Source: Prevotella corporis DSM 18810 = JCM 8529
GTDB lineage: Bacteria; Bacteroidota; Bacteroidia; Bacteroidales; Bacteroidaceae
Reading direction: 5' to 3'
Assembly (NCBI RefSeq): GCF_000430525.1
Contig: NZ_AUME01000007.1
Span: 1-64,000 of the forward strand
DNA: 64,000 nucleotides
Shown here: one piece after another, positions 1-8,722 of the stretch
Layout: each line of letters starts with the position of its first letter
How positions within the stretch are numbered: position 1 is the stretch's first letter
Position numbers and translations under genes: made by a program
The notes under the pieces: generated by a model
Seen by the model: the letters and a program-made list of their open reading frames with translations, nothing else
What the model was told of the DNA's origin: nothing
Database searches by the model: none

Positions 1-672
1 AATAGGGCAGCAAAAGTGGCGGAAGAAATAAGCAGAGAGAAAGGCTTGACCATTGCAAAGGAGGTCAAGGCAGAAAAGAAATATCAAAAGACAAAAGCAA
101 GTCCAACGAGAGAGCAAACCAAGAAAGAGGTGCAGCAAATCTGTTATGCCCTGCTTGACAAGTACAAAGGAACAGGCGTCACGGGGCATTCCATGTTCCT
201 TTATGAATTGAACAAAAACGGCATTACCATAGAGCGTATGAAGAACAAGCAGGGCAAGGTATATGGCTTGAAGTTCTCATACGCAGGGCAATCCTTCAAG
301 GCTTCCGAAATCGGCAGGGAGTTCGGCTACCATTCCTTGCAGAAGAACTTTGAAGCAACCAACAAGGAAGAATCAAGGAAACCACATCTAACAGTACAAG
401 AGCCGACAGAAAGGAAAGAACAACCTGATGCAGGCTATCAGCTCTTACCTCCAAGCCGTTCCTCTATCTCACGAGACAATGACACCTCACAAGTGCAGAA
501 TCCCATTGGTGCAGTGGCAGACACCATCGTTAGTGCAGTCGATAATGTGGTGGAAGGGTTGGGCGATTTGATTACACCTACTACGCAAGGCAATGACTAT
601 GCCGAAGCTGCATGGCAGCGCAAACTCAGATACCAAGCTAACAGAAAGAAGAAACGTGGAAGGGGATTATAA
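1..672 (+). CDS. Relaxase/mobilization protein, C-terminal part (5' end outside window)
   Basis: The frame is open from base 1 (N-R-A-A-K-V...), so the GTG at 16 is probably internal and the gene starts upstream of the window. The visible 223 residues are Lys/Glu-rich. They resemble the variable C-terminal region that follows the nuclease domain in Bacteroidota relaxases, with a segment reading AEEISREKGLTIAKEVKAEK near the visible start and a basic end (RKKKRGRGL). The catalytic Tyr and His motifs are not in the window. In such elements the relaxase nicks oriT DNA and is transferred with it. Nothing conserved with the chromosomal neighbours lies nearby, so this is probably the edge of an integrated mobilizable element. 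The family call rests on general resemblance only. Confidence 0.55.
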   Translation, partial: NRAAKVAEEISREKGLTIAKEVKAEKKYQKTKASPTREQTKKEVQQICYALLDKYKGTGVTGHSMFLYELNKNGITIERMKNKQGKVYGLKFSYAGQSFKASEIGREFGYHSLQKNFEATNKEESRKPHLTVQEPTERKEQPDAGYQLLPPSRSSISRDNDTSQVQNPIGAVADTIVSAVDNVVEGLGDLITPTTQGNDYAEAAWQRKLRYQANRKKKRGRGL

Positions 673-718
673 CTCACGCCTGAACAAAATGCAGAAAGAA
701 GAATATCTCATTAAAAAT

Positions 719-767
719 GCTTGTTATTCGGTAACAAAGTATTATCTTTGCAAACAGAATAACAAGC
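719..767 (+). promoter_or_regulatory. Promoter flanked by an 11-bp inverted repeat
   Basis: TTG at 721-723 and TATCTTTG at 743-750 are 19 bp apart, a good match to the Bacteroidota -33/-7 promoter. Two perfect inverted arms, GCTTGTTATTC (719-729) and GAATAACAAGC (757-767), cover the -33 element and the presumed transcription start. This is the geometry of an operator for a dimeric repressor. No intact gene follows on the plus strand before the convergent transporter gene at 2367-1045. Confidence 0.5.
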
Positions 768-1044
768 GTTCTTTGTTAGGCAAAAAACAGCGAAGCCAAG
801 TAGCTCGCTCGTTTCCAAATCGTTACCTATTTAGTTTCGCCAACATGGTAACTTCTTTATTTTCAATGAGTTGTATTTTAAGAATTATCTTGCCATGCGA
901 GAGACCAGCTTTTAAGAAACGGCTGTGAAATTATTTGACAAACATAGCCACTTCACGGTGCGAAAAACCGCAGAAAGAACGAGCCCCACCTATAAAAATA
1001 AATGGGAACTCGCTGCTGATAATTGAAAATAAAGGTTGTCAAAC
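768..1044. other. Non-coding stretch between relaxase remnant and transporter gene
   Basis: After the promoter at 719-767 I see no credible coding sequence. The short ORFs here have low-complexity or arbitrary translations and overlap one another. The stretch probably contains the junction between the mobile element and the chromosome, but I cannot identify an attachment site without the other end of the element. Confidence 0.4.
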
Positions 1045-2367
1045 TTACTCACTACTGGTATCTTTGATGATGGAGACGGAGAGCGCTCCTAAGCCGAGGG
1101 CCACACCGGCAACTATCATCATGTTACTCTGAACAGCTCCCACCATGCTGAAGATGACTCCACCGATGGAGGCTGCAATAATTTGGGGTATGCAAATCGT
1201 ACCATTGAACAATCCAAGGTAAGCTCCCATGTGTCCGTAGCCCTCCAGCGCGTTGGTGACGAAAGTGAAAGGCATGGCCAATATAGCCGCCCAAGCGCAA
1301 CCAATGAGGATAAACGGCACGAACATGACATACTGGTCGTGGACGAAAGCCGTCATGACAAAGCCGACACCACCGATGGCAAGCGAAAAACTGTAGGCCA
1401 ACTTGCGATTTTTGAACTGCGGCAACACCATCGCCCAAAGCACCGATCCGACAGCCTGAACAGCGAACAACACTCCCACCCAGTTGCCGGCAGCCTGATA
1501 ACCCTCGCTGGCCACTTCGGTAGTATTCCAGCAGTTGGCTGCAACAGTTCCGTTGGTGTAAGTCCACATATACATGAAGGCAAACCACGAGAAGAACTGA
1601 ACGAGGCCAACCTTCCAAAAAGTTGACGGAGCATTCTTCAGCAAGTCAATCCAATTCGCCTTCGACTCGTTGTCGGCTTCTTTCAAATTGTGATACTCAG
1701 CATATTCCTTGGGAGGCATCTCCTTCACCTTGGCAGTGGTATAGATCACACAAAGAATGAGGATGGCAGCACCGATATAGAATGAATATATCACCGAATC
1801 GGGAATAACACCCGACGGAGCTGTGTTGGCAATGCCGATGGCCGTGAAAAAGAACGGGAAAACATAACCCACCAGCGAACCGGCATTGCAAAGGAAACTC
1901 TGGATAGAGTAAGCAAGGGCTTTCTGATTCTCGTTCACTTCGTCGCCTACAAGCATCTTGAACGGCTGCATGGCCATGTTGATACTCGTGTCGAGGAACA
2001 TCAATGCAATCAGCCCAAAAACCATCGCCGTCGAAACCGTCATGCCCAACGAACCGGCATTAGGCAAGAGGCACATGACCAGAACCGCAACCGCTGCTCC
2101 TACGAACAGGTAGGGAATGCGACGGCCGAAGCGTGTCCATGTCTTATCAGAAAGAGTTCCCACGATGGGTTGAACAACGATACCCATTAAAGGAGGCAAA
2201 ATCCAAAAGTAGTTCAGATTGTGCGGATCAGCTCCCAAAGTAGCGAAGATTCGAGAAATGTTGGCACTTTGCAAAGCGTAGGCGATTTGCACACCAAAGA
2301 ATCCGAAACTGAGATTCCAAAGCTGCCAGAATGTTTTGTCCGAGCGCAATTTTAATTCATTATTCAT
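1045..2367 (-). CDS. MFS/GPH-type sugar:cation symporter (probable maltose or malto-oligosaccharide transporter)
   Basis: The product has 440 residues with about twelve hydrophobic segments. The N-terminal region (FWQLWNLSFGFFGVQIAYAL, then a P-L-M-G-I-V-V-Q-P-I-V-G-T-L-S-D motif and RFGRRIPY in the first cytoplasmic loop) is typical of the SLC45/GPH-like sugar symporters that Bacteroidota keep in starch loci. Its expected role is to bring di- or oligosaccharides released in the periplasm across the inner membrane. The gene lies 246 bp downstream of the lacI-type gene on the same strand and opposite the sus genes, which supports a maltodextrin substrate. The substrate is inferred from context. 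Start ATG at 2367. Confidence 0.75.
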   Translation of the reverse strand: MNNELKLRSDKTFWQLWNLSFGFFGVQIAYALQSANISRIFATLGADPHNLNYFWILPPLMGIVVQPIVGTLSDKTWTRFGRRIPYLFVGAAVAVLVMCLLPNAGSLGMTVSTAMVFGLIALMFLDTSINMAMQPFKMLVGDEVNENQKALAYSIQSFLCNAGSLVGYVFPFFFTAIGIANTAPSGVIPDSVIYSFYIGAAILILCVIYTTAKVKEMPPKEYAEYHNLKEADNESKANWIDLLKNAPSTFWKVGLVQFFSWFAFMYMWTYTNGTVAANCWNTTEVASEGYQAAGNWVGVLFAVQAVGSVLWAMVLPQFKNRKLAYSFSLAIGGVGFVMTAFVHDQYVMFVPFILIGCAWAAILAMPFTFVTNALEGYGHMGAYLGLFNGTICIPQIIAASIGGVIFSMVGAVQSNMMIVAGVALGLGALSVSIIKDTSSE

Positions 2368-2613
2368 AGTTCACAATTCATAGTCGCTCATCACAATCTG
2401 CTTTAAAAGTGAGTGTGTGGGCTGTTATATACTGATTTTTATCAAATTTTACCTTTACCTTAACCCTTATAATTCATGATGCATAATTTATCATCAGTAG
2501 TGCATCCATACTATATTTTAAGTCATTGTGCACAATGTAAGTAAATTTTCTTTCCACGTTTCCAAATCAGAGGATATTCACTTTGTCATTGTTCGACATT
2601 CATGAATTAAAAA

Positions 2614-3639
2614 TTACTTTGTCGTACCTCTCACAATCAATCTTGTGCGAACCACCCTCTTCTCCACAGACTCCATAGGCAACACGCCTTCCACCTTATC
2701 AATGAGAATGGTCACAGCTTCCTCCCCTACCCGTATGCCACGCTGTTCGACAGTAGTCAACATGGGGTCGCAAGCGATAGCACGCTCGCCGTTGGTGAAT
2801 CCACAGATAGAGACGTCGTCGGGCACACGCAAGCCATGCCGCTTGCATGAGTAAAGAATACCGATTGCCGTGTCGTCGTTCACGGCAAAAAAGGCATCGG
2901 GCGGATTCGGCATATTAAGCATGTCGGGGGTGACGACCTCTGCATCGGTACGGTTGTCGCAAATTCTCATCAACTGTTCATCTGGTTGCAAGCCGTGTCG
3001 CAACAAAGCATCCTTGTAACCATTGTAACGGTTCTTTCCAATTTCAAGATTGAGCGACACTCCGTAATAAGCAATACGTTTGCAACCTGTGTCAATCAAG
3101 TGTGTCACCGCCGAATAAGCCCCCATATAGTCGTCCACCACCACACGGCTGGCATTCACCCCCGTACTGATACGGTCGTAGAAAACCAAGGGAACACCCT
3201 GACTCATTAAGTATTTGAAGTGGTCGTATTTCATCGTGTCTTTTGCCTGTGATACGATTACACCACACACTTTGTTCTCATAGAACGATTTGCATATCTT
3301 CACCTCGCGCTCGTATTTCTCATTGCTCTGCGCCACCATGATGCGATAGCCGCGTGCTGATGCCTCCTCCTCTATGCCTGCAAGCACTGACGAGAAATAA
3401 AAATGAGCAAATTGAGGCACGATAACCCCTATAATTTTCAGCGGTTGCACCTTGCTTTTGCGCAAAGTCTCCGCAAGAACGTTTGGATAGAAATTGTGCT
3501 CACGGGCATAAGTTTTAATCTTCTCTCGCTTTTCGGCGGAGATACGGGGACTGTCTTTCAATGCACGAGAGACTGTTGCAACAGAAACACCCAGTGCCTG
3601 TGCAATATCTTTCATTGTCAAATTTCCACCTTCTTTCAT
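2614..3639 (-). CDS. LacI-family transcriptional regulator of the starch locus
   Basis: The product has 341 residues. An N-terminal LacI helix-turn-helix (MKDIAQALGVSVATVSRAL at residues 9-27) includes the hinge-proximal RISAEKREKI segment. A periplasmic-binding-protein-like sugar-sensing domain follows (IIGVIVPQFAHFYFSSVLAG, then VNDDTAIGIL near residue 253). Several Bacteroidota use LacI-type regulators instead of SusR for maltodextrin genes. The gene diverges from susC across a 262-bp region containing a LacI-type operator at 3743-3756. Start ATG 3639; a second in-frame ATG at residue 9 is possible. The effector is presumably maltose or a maltodextrin (inference). Confidence 0.85.
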   Translation of the reverse strand: MKEGGNLTMKDIAQALGVSVATVSRALKDSPRISAEKREKIKTYAREHNFYPNVLAETLRKSKVQPLKIIGVIVPQFAHFYFSSVLAGIEEEASARGYRIMVAQSNEKYEREVKICKSFYENKVCGVIVSQAKDTMKYDHFKYLMSQGVPLVFYDRISTGVNASRVVVDDYMGAYSAVTHLIDTGCKRIAYYGVSLNLEIGKNRYNGYKDALLRHGLQPDEQLMRICDNRTDAEVVTPDMLNMPNPPDAFFAVNDDTAIGILYSCKRHGLRVPDDVSICGFTNGERAIACDPMLTTVEQRGIRVGEEAVTILIDKVEGVLPMESVEKRVVRTRLIVRGTTK

Positions 3640-3680
3640 AGATTCGGTCTGTTTTAGTCAGAACTTTCATTGTGATAGGG

Positions 3681-3688
3681 CAAAAATA
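3681..3688 (-). promoter_or_regulatory. Candidate -7 element for the lacI-type gene
   Basis: On the minus strand the sequence reads TATTTTTG, 42 bp before the start codon. No good TTG -33 element is found at the usual distance, so this is only a candidate. Confidence 0.3.
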
Positions 3689-3742
3689 CACATTTTTACA
3701 ATAATGTTGACCTATATCAATTATTTATTATACATTTGTCAA

Positions 3743-3756
3743 TGCAAACGATTGCA
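3743..3756. promoter_or_regulatory. LacI-type operator in the lacI-susC intergenic region
   Basis: TGCAAACGATTGCA is a near-perfect palindrome with a central CG and one mismatch between half-sites, the standard architecture of LacI-family operators. It lies 55 bp upstream of the susC -7 element and about 55 bp upstream of the lacI -7 candidate. From there one regulator could control both directions. Confidence 0.7.
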
Positions 3757-3810
3757 CAAGTTAAATAGCATTTTTAAAGAAAAAAAAGTGCAAAACATGT
3801 AGAAGAAGGC

Positions 3811-3818
3811 TAACTTTG
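3811..3818 (+). promoter_or_regulatory. susC promoter, -7 element
   Basis: TAACTTTG matches the Bacteroidota -7 consensus TAnnTTTG and lies 84 bp before the susC start. The -33 position has no clear TTG, which would suit a promoter that needs an activator. Confidence 0.5.
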
Positions 3819-3901
3819 CCAACAGTAAGCCCTAAACAGGCAATTAACCTAACGTATAGACAAAAGTATTAATTTAATCAATTTATAACTTTACTAACAA
3901 A

Positions 3902-6900
3902 ATGATGAAGCAGGTAAAAAGCAAAATTCCCGTCAGAATGCTGACCCTTCTACTTGGGCTCATTCTGTCAATCAGCGCCTTTGCACAGTCAACTGTCAAT
4001 GGCCATGTTAAAGATGCTACCGGCGAACCTGTGATCGGTGCCTCCATTCTAATCAATGGAACCACTGATGGCACAGTGACCGACCTTGACGGTAATTTCG
4101 TTCTCAACGTACAGCCAGGTGCCACACTGACTATTTCCTACATCGGATATCAGAAGCAGCAGGTAACGGCCGTTGACGGTATGGTAGTAACCCTTCAGGA
4201 AGACGCTGCACAGCAGCTGAACGAAGTGGTAGTAATCGGTTATGGAGCCGTCAAGAAGAGCGATCTCACTGGTTCCGTACTCGCTATGAAACCAGACGGA
4301 AAGAACAAGGGTGTGATTGTGAACCCACAGGACATGCTGGCCGGAAAGGCAGCAGGTGTGAGCGTCATTTCAAATGACGGTACTCCAGGTGGTGGTGCAC
4401 AAATCCGCATTCGCGGCGGCGCATCTCTGAACGCATCAAACGACCCTCTTATCGTGATCGATGGTCTGGCCATTGACAACAATGGTGTAAAGGGCGTTTC
4501 CAACATCCTCTCAACAATCAACCCTCAGGACATTGAAAGCTTCAACGTCTTGAAGGACGCATCGGCAACAGCCATCTATGGTTCACGCGGTTCGAATGGT
4601 GTCATCATCATTACGACAAAGAAAGGTCGCCGTGGTCTCAACATTTCTTATGCAGGAAGTGTTACCATGAGCATGAAGAAAAAGACAATCGACGTGATGG
4701 ATGGCAATCAGTATCGTGACTTTATCAAAAACATCTTCGGCGAAAACAGCGACCAATACAGAATGTTGGGTACAGCCAATACCAACTGGCAAGATGAGAT
4801 TTATCGCACGGCATGGAGCCACGACCATAACGTTACTGTCTCTGGCTCAACACAACTGGGCGAGGCCAACAGCCTGCCTTACCGAGTTTCAGTTGGCTAC
4901 ACAGACCAGCAGGGTATCTTAAAGACATCTGATTTCAAACGCTACACAGCTGCTGTGAACTTGAGTCCTTCGTTCTTCAACGATCATCTGAACATGAACT
5001 TGAACGCAAAGGGCATGTATGCCAAATCTCAATTCGCTGATGGTGGTGCGATTGGCGCTGCTGTTTGGATGGATCCGACACAGGCAATCAACGCATTCAC
5101 ATCGCCTTTCCACACGGCTATGCCAGGAATCGATCAGACTCTGAGCAACTTCGGTGGTTACTTCCAGTGGCCAACCGACGGTTCTGCACTGAACGACAAG
5201 ACGTGGAAATACACCAAATTCAATGAAGCCACAGCCAATCCTCTCTCACTATTGAATCTCATGGACGACCATGCGAACAGCCGCCAGTTCATCGGAAGTG
5301 CTGACTTCGACTACAAAGTTCATGGTTTCGAGGACCTACGCCTCCACCTCACATTGGGTGCCGACATAGCAAAGGGTAAGCAAACGACTAACAAACTTCC
5401 AGCTTATCCAGGCTCTATCTACTACGGATCATACGGTTCTGAAGAGATTTTCAAGCGCAACCTGTCATTGAGTGCTTACGCTCAGTATTTCAAAGACTTC
5501 AACGAAAAGCACCACTTTGATATCATGGCCGGCTATGAATACCAAAGTTTCTATCAGAACAAGAACAACGACTACGTAGGCTATTATGCTTCAACCAACA
5601 ATGATGCGTCATTGGCTGGAACAGCTTGTCCACACACTCCTTATTACTTTGCAACCGACCACTATCTGGTGTCTTTCTTCGGCCGTGCAAACTACACGCT
5701 GATGGATCGCTACATGATAACAGCTACTGTACGTGACGACGGTTCTTCACGCTTCAAGAATCACTGGGCAATCTTCCCTTCATTCGCCTTCGCATGGAAA
5801 ATCAAGGATGAAAACAAGTTCAGAGATATCAAGTGGCTTTCTGACTTGAAGCTCCGTCTTGGCTGGGGTATGACTGGTCAGCAGGAAGGAGACGTTGCAG
5901 ACTATGGATGGGTTGCTACCTACGAAAAGAGCACTGGTACCAACGGCTACTATCCACTCATCGATATGAACGGCGACGGTAAGATTACAGCTGAAGACGG
6001 TATTCTCTATCGTCCGGCTAACCGCACTCCAGACTTGAAGTGGGAAACAACCACGACTTACAACGTAGGTCTCGACTTCGGATTGTGGAATCAGCGCCTC
6101 TCAGGAACAGTGGATTGGTACTTCCGCAAGACTACTGACTTATTGAATTACGCACCATACGCAGCTATGGGCTTGTTCAAGAACCAAGCATGGCAGAACA
6201 TCGGCTCGATGAACAACACCGGTGTTGAAGTTCAGCTCGACTGGAAAGCTGTTCAGGCAAAGGACTTCTACTGGACTATCGGCTATAACTTCACTTACAA
6301 CTACAACAAGATTACCGATTTGAGCGGTGTTACAACTGGTGGAATGCCCGTTCAGACAGGCGACGATGCTGGAGGAATTTTCAACAAAGTCTTGGCGCAC
6401 CAAGTTGGATACGCAGCCAACTCTTTCTACGTTTACCAACAAGTTTACGACAAGAATGGAAAGCCAATCGAAAATCAGGTGGTTGACCGCAATGGCGATG
6501 GCCAGATCAACTCTGCCGACCGCTATATCTACAAGACAGCAGCTCCTCCTGTTACAATGGGCTTGACTTCTCGCATGGATTACAAGAACTTCGACTTCGG
6601 TTTCACACTCAGAGCAAGCATAGGCAACTACGTATTCAACAACATTGAATCGACATCTGCCAACATGAGCCCAGGCTCTATCTATGCTCAGAATGCTTAT
6701 CTCGCCAACCGCCCAATCATGTCATTAGAAAAGAACTGGCAGACAAACGAGAATACTGCACAGCAATCAGACCTCTATGTCCACAATGCCAGCTTCTTGA
6801 AGGTTGACAACATCACATTGGGTTACAGCTTTACCGACCTTTTCAAGTCTGATTCATGGAAGGGAATTGGCGGACGTATCTACGCTACAGCAGCTAACGT

Positions 6901-7012
6901 ATTTACATTCACCAAATACAATGGAATCGACCCTGAGACAAAAAATGGCATCGACAACAACCTTTACCCACGTCCATTCTCAGTTATCTTAGGTTTGAAC
7001 CTCAATTTCTAA
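3902..7012 (+). CDS. susC: SusC/RagA-family TonB-linked outer-membrane transporter
   Basis: The 1036-residue protein has a signal peptide ending at AFAQ (residue 29). A CarboxypepD_reg-like domain follows (about 31-105, VNGHVKDATGEPVIGASILI). A TonB-box-like segment (LNEVVVIGYG, 106-115), a plug domain (GVSVISNDGTPGGGAQIRIR, then AIYGSRGSNGVIIITTKKG) and a long beta-barrel ending in aromatic LNLNF complete it. Length and order are standard for SusC. It imports bound oligosaccharides into the periplasm using TonB energy, working with the SusD lipoprotein encoded 21 bp downstream. The starch substrate is inferred from the downstream alpha-amylase and SusE/SusF-like genes. Start is ATG 3902 or the adjacent ATG 3905. 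Confidence 0.95.
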   Translation: MMKQVKSKIPVRMLTLLLGLILSISAFAQSTVNGHVKDATGEPVIGASILINGTTDGTVTDLDGNFVLNVQPGATLTISYIGYQKQQVTAVDGMVVTLQEDAAQQLNEVVVIGYGAVKKSDLTGSVLAMKPDGKNKGVIVNPQDMLAGKAAGVSVISNDGTPGGGAQIRIRGGASLNASNDPLIVIDGLAIDNNGVKGVSNILSTINPQDIESFNVLKDASATAIYGSRGSNGVIIITTKKGRRGLNISYAGSVTMSMKKKTIDVMDGNQYRDFIKNIFGENSDQYRMLGTANTNWQDEIYRTAWSHDHNVTVSGSTQLGEANSLPYRVSVGYTDQQGILKTSDFKRYTAAVNLSPSFFNDHLNMNLNAKGMYAKSQFADGGAIGAAVWMDPTQAINAFTSPFHTAMPGIDQTLSNFGGYFQWPTDGSALNDKTWKYTKFNEATANPLSLLNLMDDHANSRQFIGSADFDYKVHGFEDLRLHLTLGADIAKGKQTTNKLPAYPGSIYYGSYGSEEIFKRNLSLSAYAQYFKDFNEKHHFDIMAGYEYQSFYQNKNNDYVGYYASTNNDASLAGTACPHTPYYFATDHYLVSFFGRANYTLMDRYMITATVRDDGSSRFKNHWAIFPSFAFAWKIKDENKFRDIKWLSDLKLRLGWGMTGQQEGDVADYGWVATYEKSTGTNGYYPLIDMNGDGKITAEDGILYRPANRTPDLKWETTTTYNVGLDFGLWNQRLSGTVDWYFRKTTDLLNYAPYAAMGLFKNQAWQNIGSMNNTGVEVQLDWKAVQAKDFYWTIGYNFTYNYNKITDLSGVTTGGMPVQTGDDAGGIFNKVLAHQVGYAANSFYVYQQVYDKNGKPIENQVVDRNGDGQINSADRYIYKTAAPPVTMGLTSRMDYKNFDFGFTLRASIGNYVFNNIESTSANMSPGSIYAQNAYLANRPIMSLEKNWQTNENTAQQSDLYVHNASFLKVDNITLGYSFTDLFKSDSWKGIGGRIYATAANVFTFTKYNGIDPETKNGIDNNLYPRPFSVILGLNLNF

Positions 7013-7033
7013 CACATTTTAATTGAAGTAACA

Positions 7034-8650
7034 ATGAAAATATTTATAAAAAATATGATTCCAATGGCAACACTCGCATTAGCGATGAGCCTCTCGTCAT
7101 GTGTCGGTGACCTCGACAATGCTGAGAATCCTAAGGATCCCAACATCAGTACGGAGTACAAAGCCGTAGGCGAGTATAACAAGTGTTACGCAAACTTGGC
7201 TCTTCCAGGCAATGGCGGTGCCAACGGAGACTCCGACCTCGATGGTTACGATGGTGGAACAGCGGGATTTATCCGCCAAATGTGGAACGCCAACGAGCTT
7301 TCCACTGATGAGGCCATTTGTAGTTGGGGAGACGCTGGCATCGCAGAGTTCGTCTATAATACATTCGGAGCTTCTCATCCGATGACTGCAATGTACTATT
7401 ATCGCCTGACAACGGGTATCACTTATTGCAACGATTATCTCCAGAAAGCCAGCGATTACGACAAGACTATGACGGCAGAGATTCGCTTTATCCGCGCTCT
7501 CCATTATTTCTATCTGATGGATGCCTTCGGAAACATTCCTTTCAGTCTGACAACAGTGGAAAAACCCAGACAGGCTACACGAAAGGAAGTTTATGACTTC
7601 TTGGAGAAAGAACTTTTGGAGATAGAGCCAGACTTATTGGAAGCAAAAGCTCTCACCTCAGATCAACCTGGTTATGGTCGTGCCAATAAGGCTGCCGACT
7701 GGATGCTGTTAGCACGGCTTTATCTCAATGCCGAGGTTTATACAGGTACTGCGCAATGGCAGAAAGCGGCAGACTATGCCAAGAAAGTCATGGACTCTGA
7801 CTTCCAGCTCAACACCACTCCCACTGGAAGATGGAGTGCTTACCAGAAACTCTTCATGGGCGACAATGGCGAGTCAAGCGCAGCGAAGGAAATCATTTTC
7901 CCAATCAAGGCCGACGGTTTGACCACGACGAGCTATGGTGGCTCGCTCTATGTCATTGCATCTACCTTCGACGGCAAGATGCATGCTGACAAGGAGAACC
8001 CAGATGCAACAAACGGCACGACAGGAAACTGGGCAGGAAACCGCGCCCGTCCTGACCTCATTGCCAAGTTCTTCCCAGCGGGCAATGCGCCACAGGTTCC
8101 ATCTTACGAAATGACTGCCAAGGCATCTGACGACCGCGCCATCTTCTGGGGTGCTGACCGTTCGCTTGACAATGCCACACAGTCAACCTTCACTGATGGT
8201 TATGGTGTTGCGAAGTTCCTGAACTTCCATTCTGACGGCACAAGGACTCACGATGCGCAGTTCCCTGACATGGACTATCCTTTGATGCGTGCTGCCGAGG
8301 CTTACCTCATGTATGCTGAAGCACAGGCACACCTCAACGGTGGAACAGCAACGGGTAACGCTGCCAAAGCCATCAATGCTCTTCGTGAGCGCGCCAACAA
8401 CCCTAACCTCAAGACAGCTTACACGCTAGATGAGATCTGCGACGAGTGGAGCCGCGAGTTCTACTTTGAGGGAATGCGCCGCAACACCCTTATCCGCTTT
8501 AACAAGTTTGGTGGAAACAACAATTACAACTGGACTTGGAAAGGCGGTGCAAAGAGCGGCCGCAACTTCGCAGCAACACGTAACATCTACGCCATACCAG
8601 ACAAGGACTTGAGTGCCAACACTAACCTCAAGCAGAACCCTGGTTACTAA
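7034..8650 (+). CDS. susD: SusD/RagB-family nutrient-binding surface lipoprotein
   Basis: The 538-residue lipoprotein has lipobox Cys at residue 23 (SLSSC). The helical TPR-like SusD fold is indicated by AEIRFIRALHYFYLMDAFGN, by LMRAAEAYLMYAEAQAHLNG and by the C-terminal NTLIRFNKFGG region, with a terminal NPGY motif. SusD proteins cap the SusC barrel and capture glycan. The gene lies 21 bp after susC and before two SusE/SusF-like lipoproteins, so it belongs to the same operon. Starch binding is inferred from context. Confidence 0.93.
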   Translation: MKIFIKNMIPMATLALAMSLSSCVGDLDNAENPKDPNISTEYKAVGEYNKCYANLALPGNGGANGDSDLDGYDGGTAGFIRQMWNANELSTDEAICSWGDAGIAEFVYNTFGASHPMTAMYYYRLTTGITYCNDYLQKASDYDKTMTAEIRFIRALHYFYLMDAFGNIPFSLTTVEKPRQATRKEVYDFLEKELLEIEPDLLEAKALTSDQPGYGRANKAADWMLLARLYLNAEVYTGTAQWQKAADYAKKVMDSDFQLNTTPTGRWSAYQKLFMGDNGESSAAKEIIFPIKADGLTTTSYGGSLYVIASTFDGKMHADKENPDATNGTTGNWAGNRARPDLIAKFFPAGNAPQVPSYEMTAKASDDRAIFWGADRSLDNATQSTFTDGYGVAKFLNFHSDGTRTHDAQFPDMDYPLMRAAEAYLMYAEAQAHLNGGTATGNAAKAINALRERANNPNLKTAYTLDEICDEWSREFYFEGMRRNTLIRFNKFGGNNNYNWTWKGGAKSGRNFAATRNIYAIPDKDLSANTNLKQNPGY

Positions 8651-8722
8651 GAGTAAACAAACAAGGGATAGTCGGTTGAATCCCGACAGTTCCTTGCAAT
8701 AAAAACAAAATACTGAATAGAA

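Noticed and set aside
593-928. 111-codon ORF overlapping the relaxase end
   Set aside because: It overlaps the relaxase frame and then runs through the promoter with the inverted repeat; no coding character.
3902-7012. SusC-type call for the receptor at 36991 as well
   Set aside because: The 36991 protein lacks the CarboxypepD_reg domain, is only 670 residues and follows a cobalamin riboswitch, so BtuB-like is the better call; only the 3902 gene is SusC.
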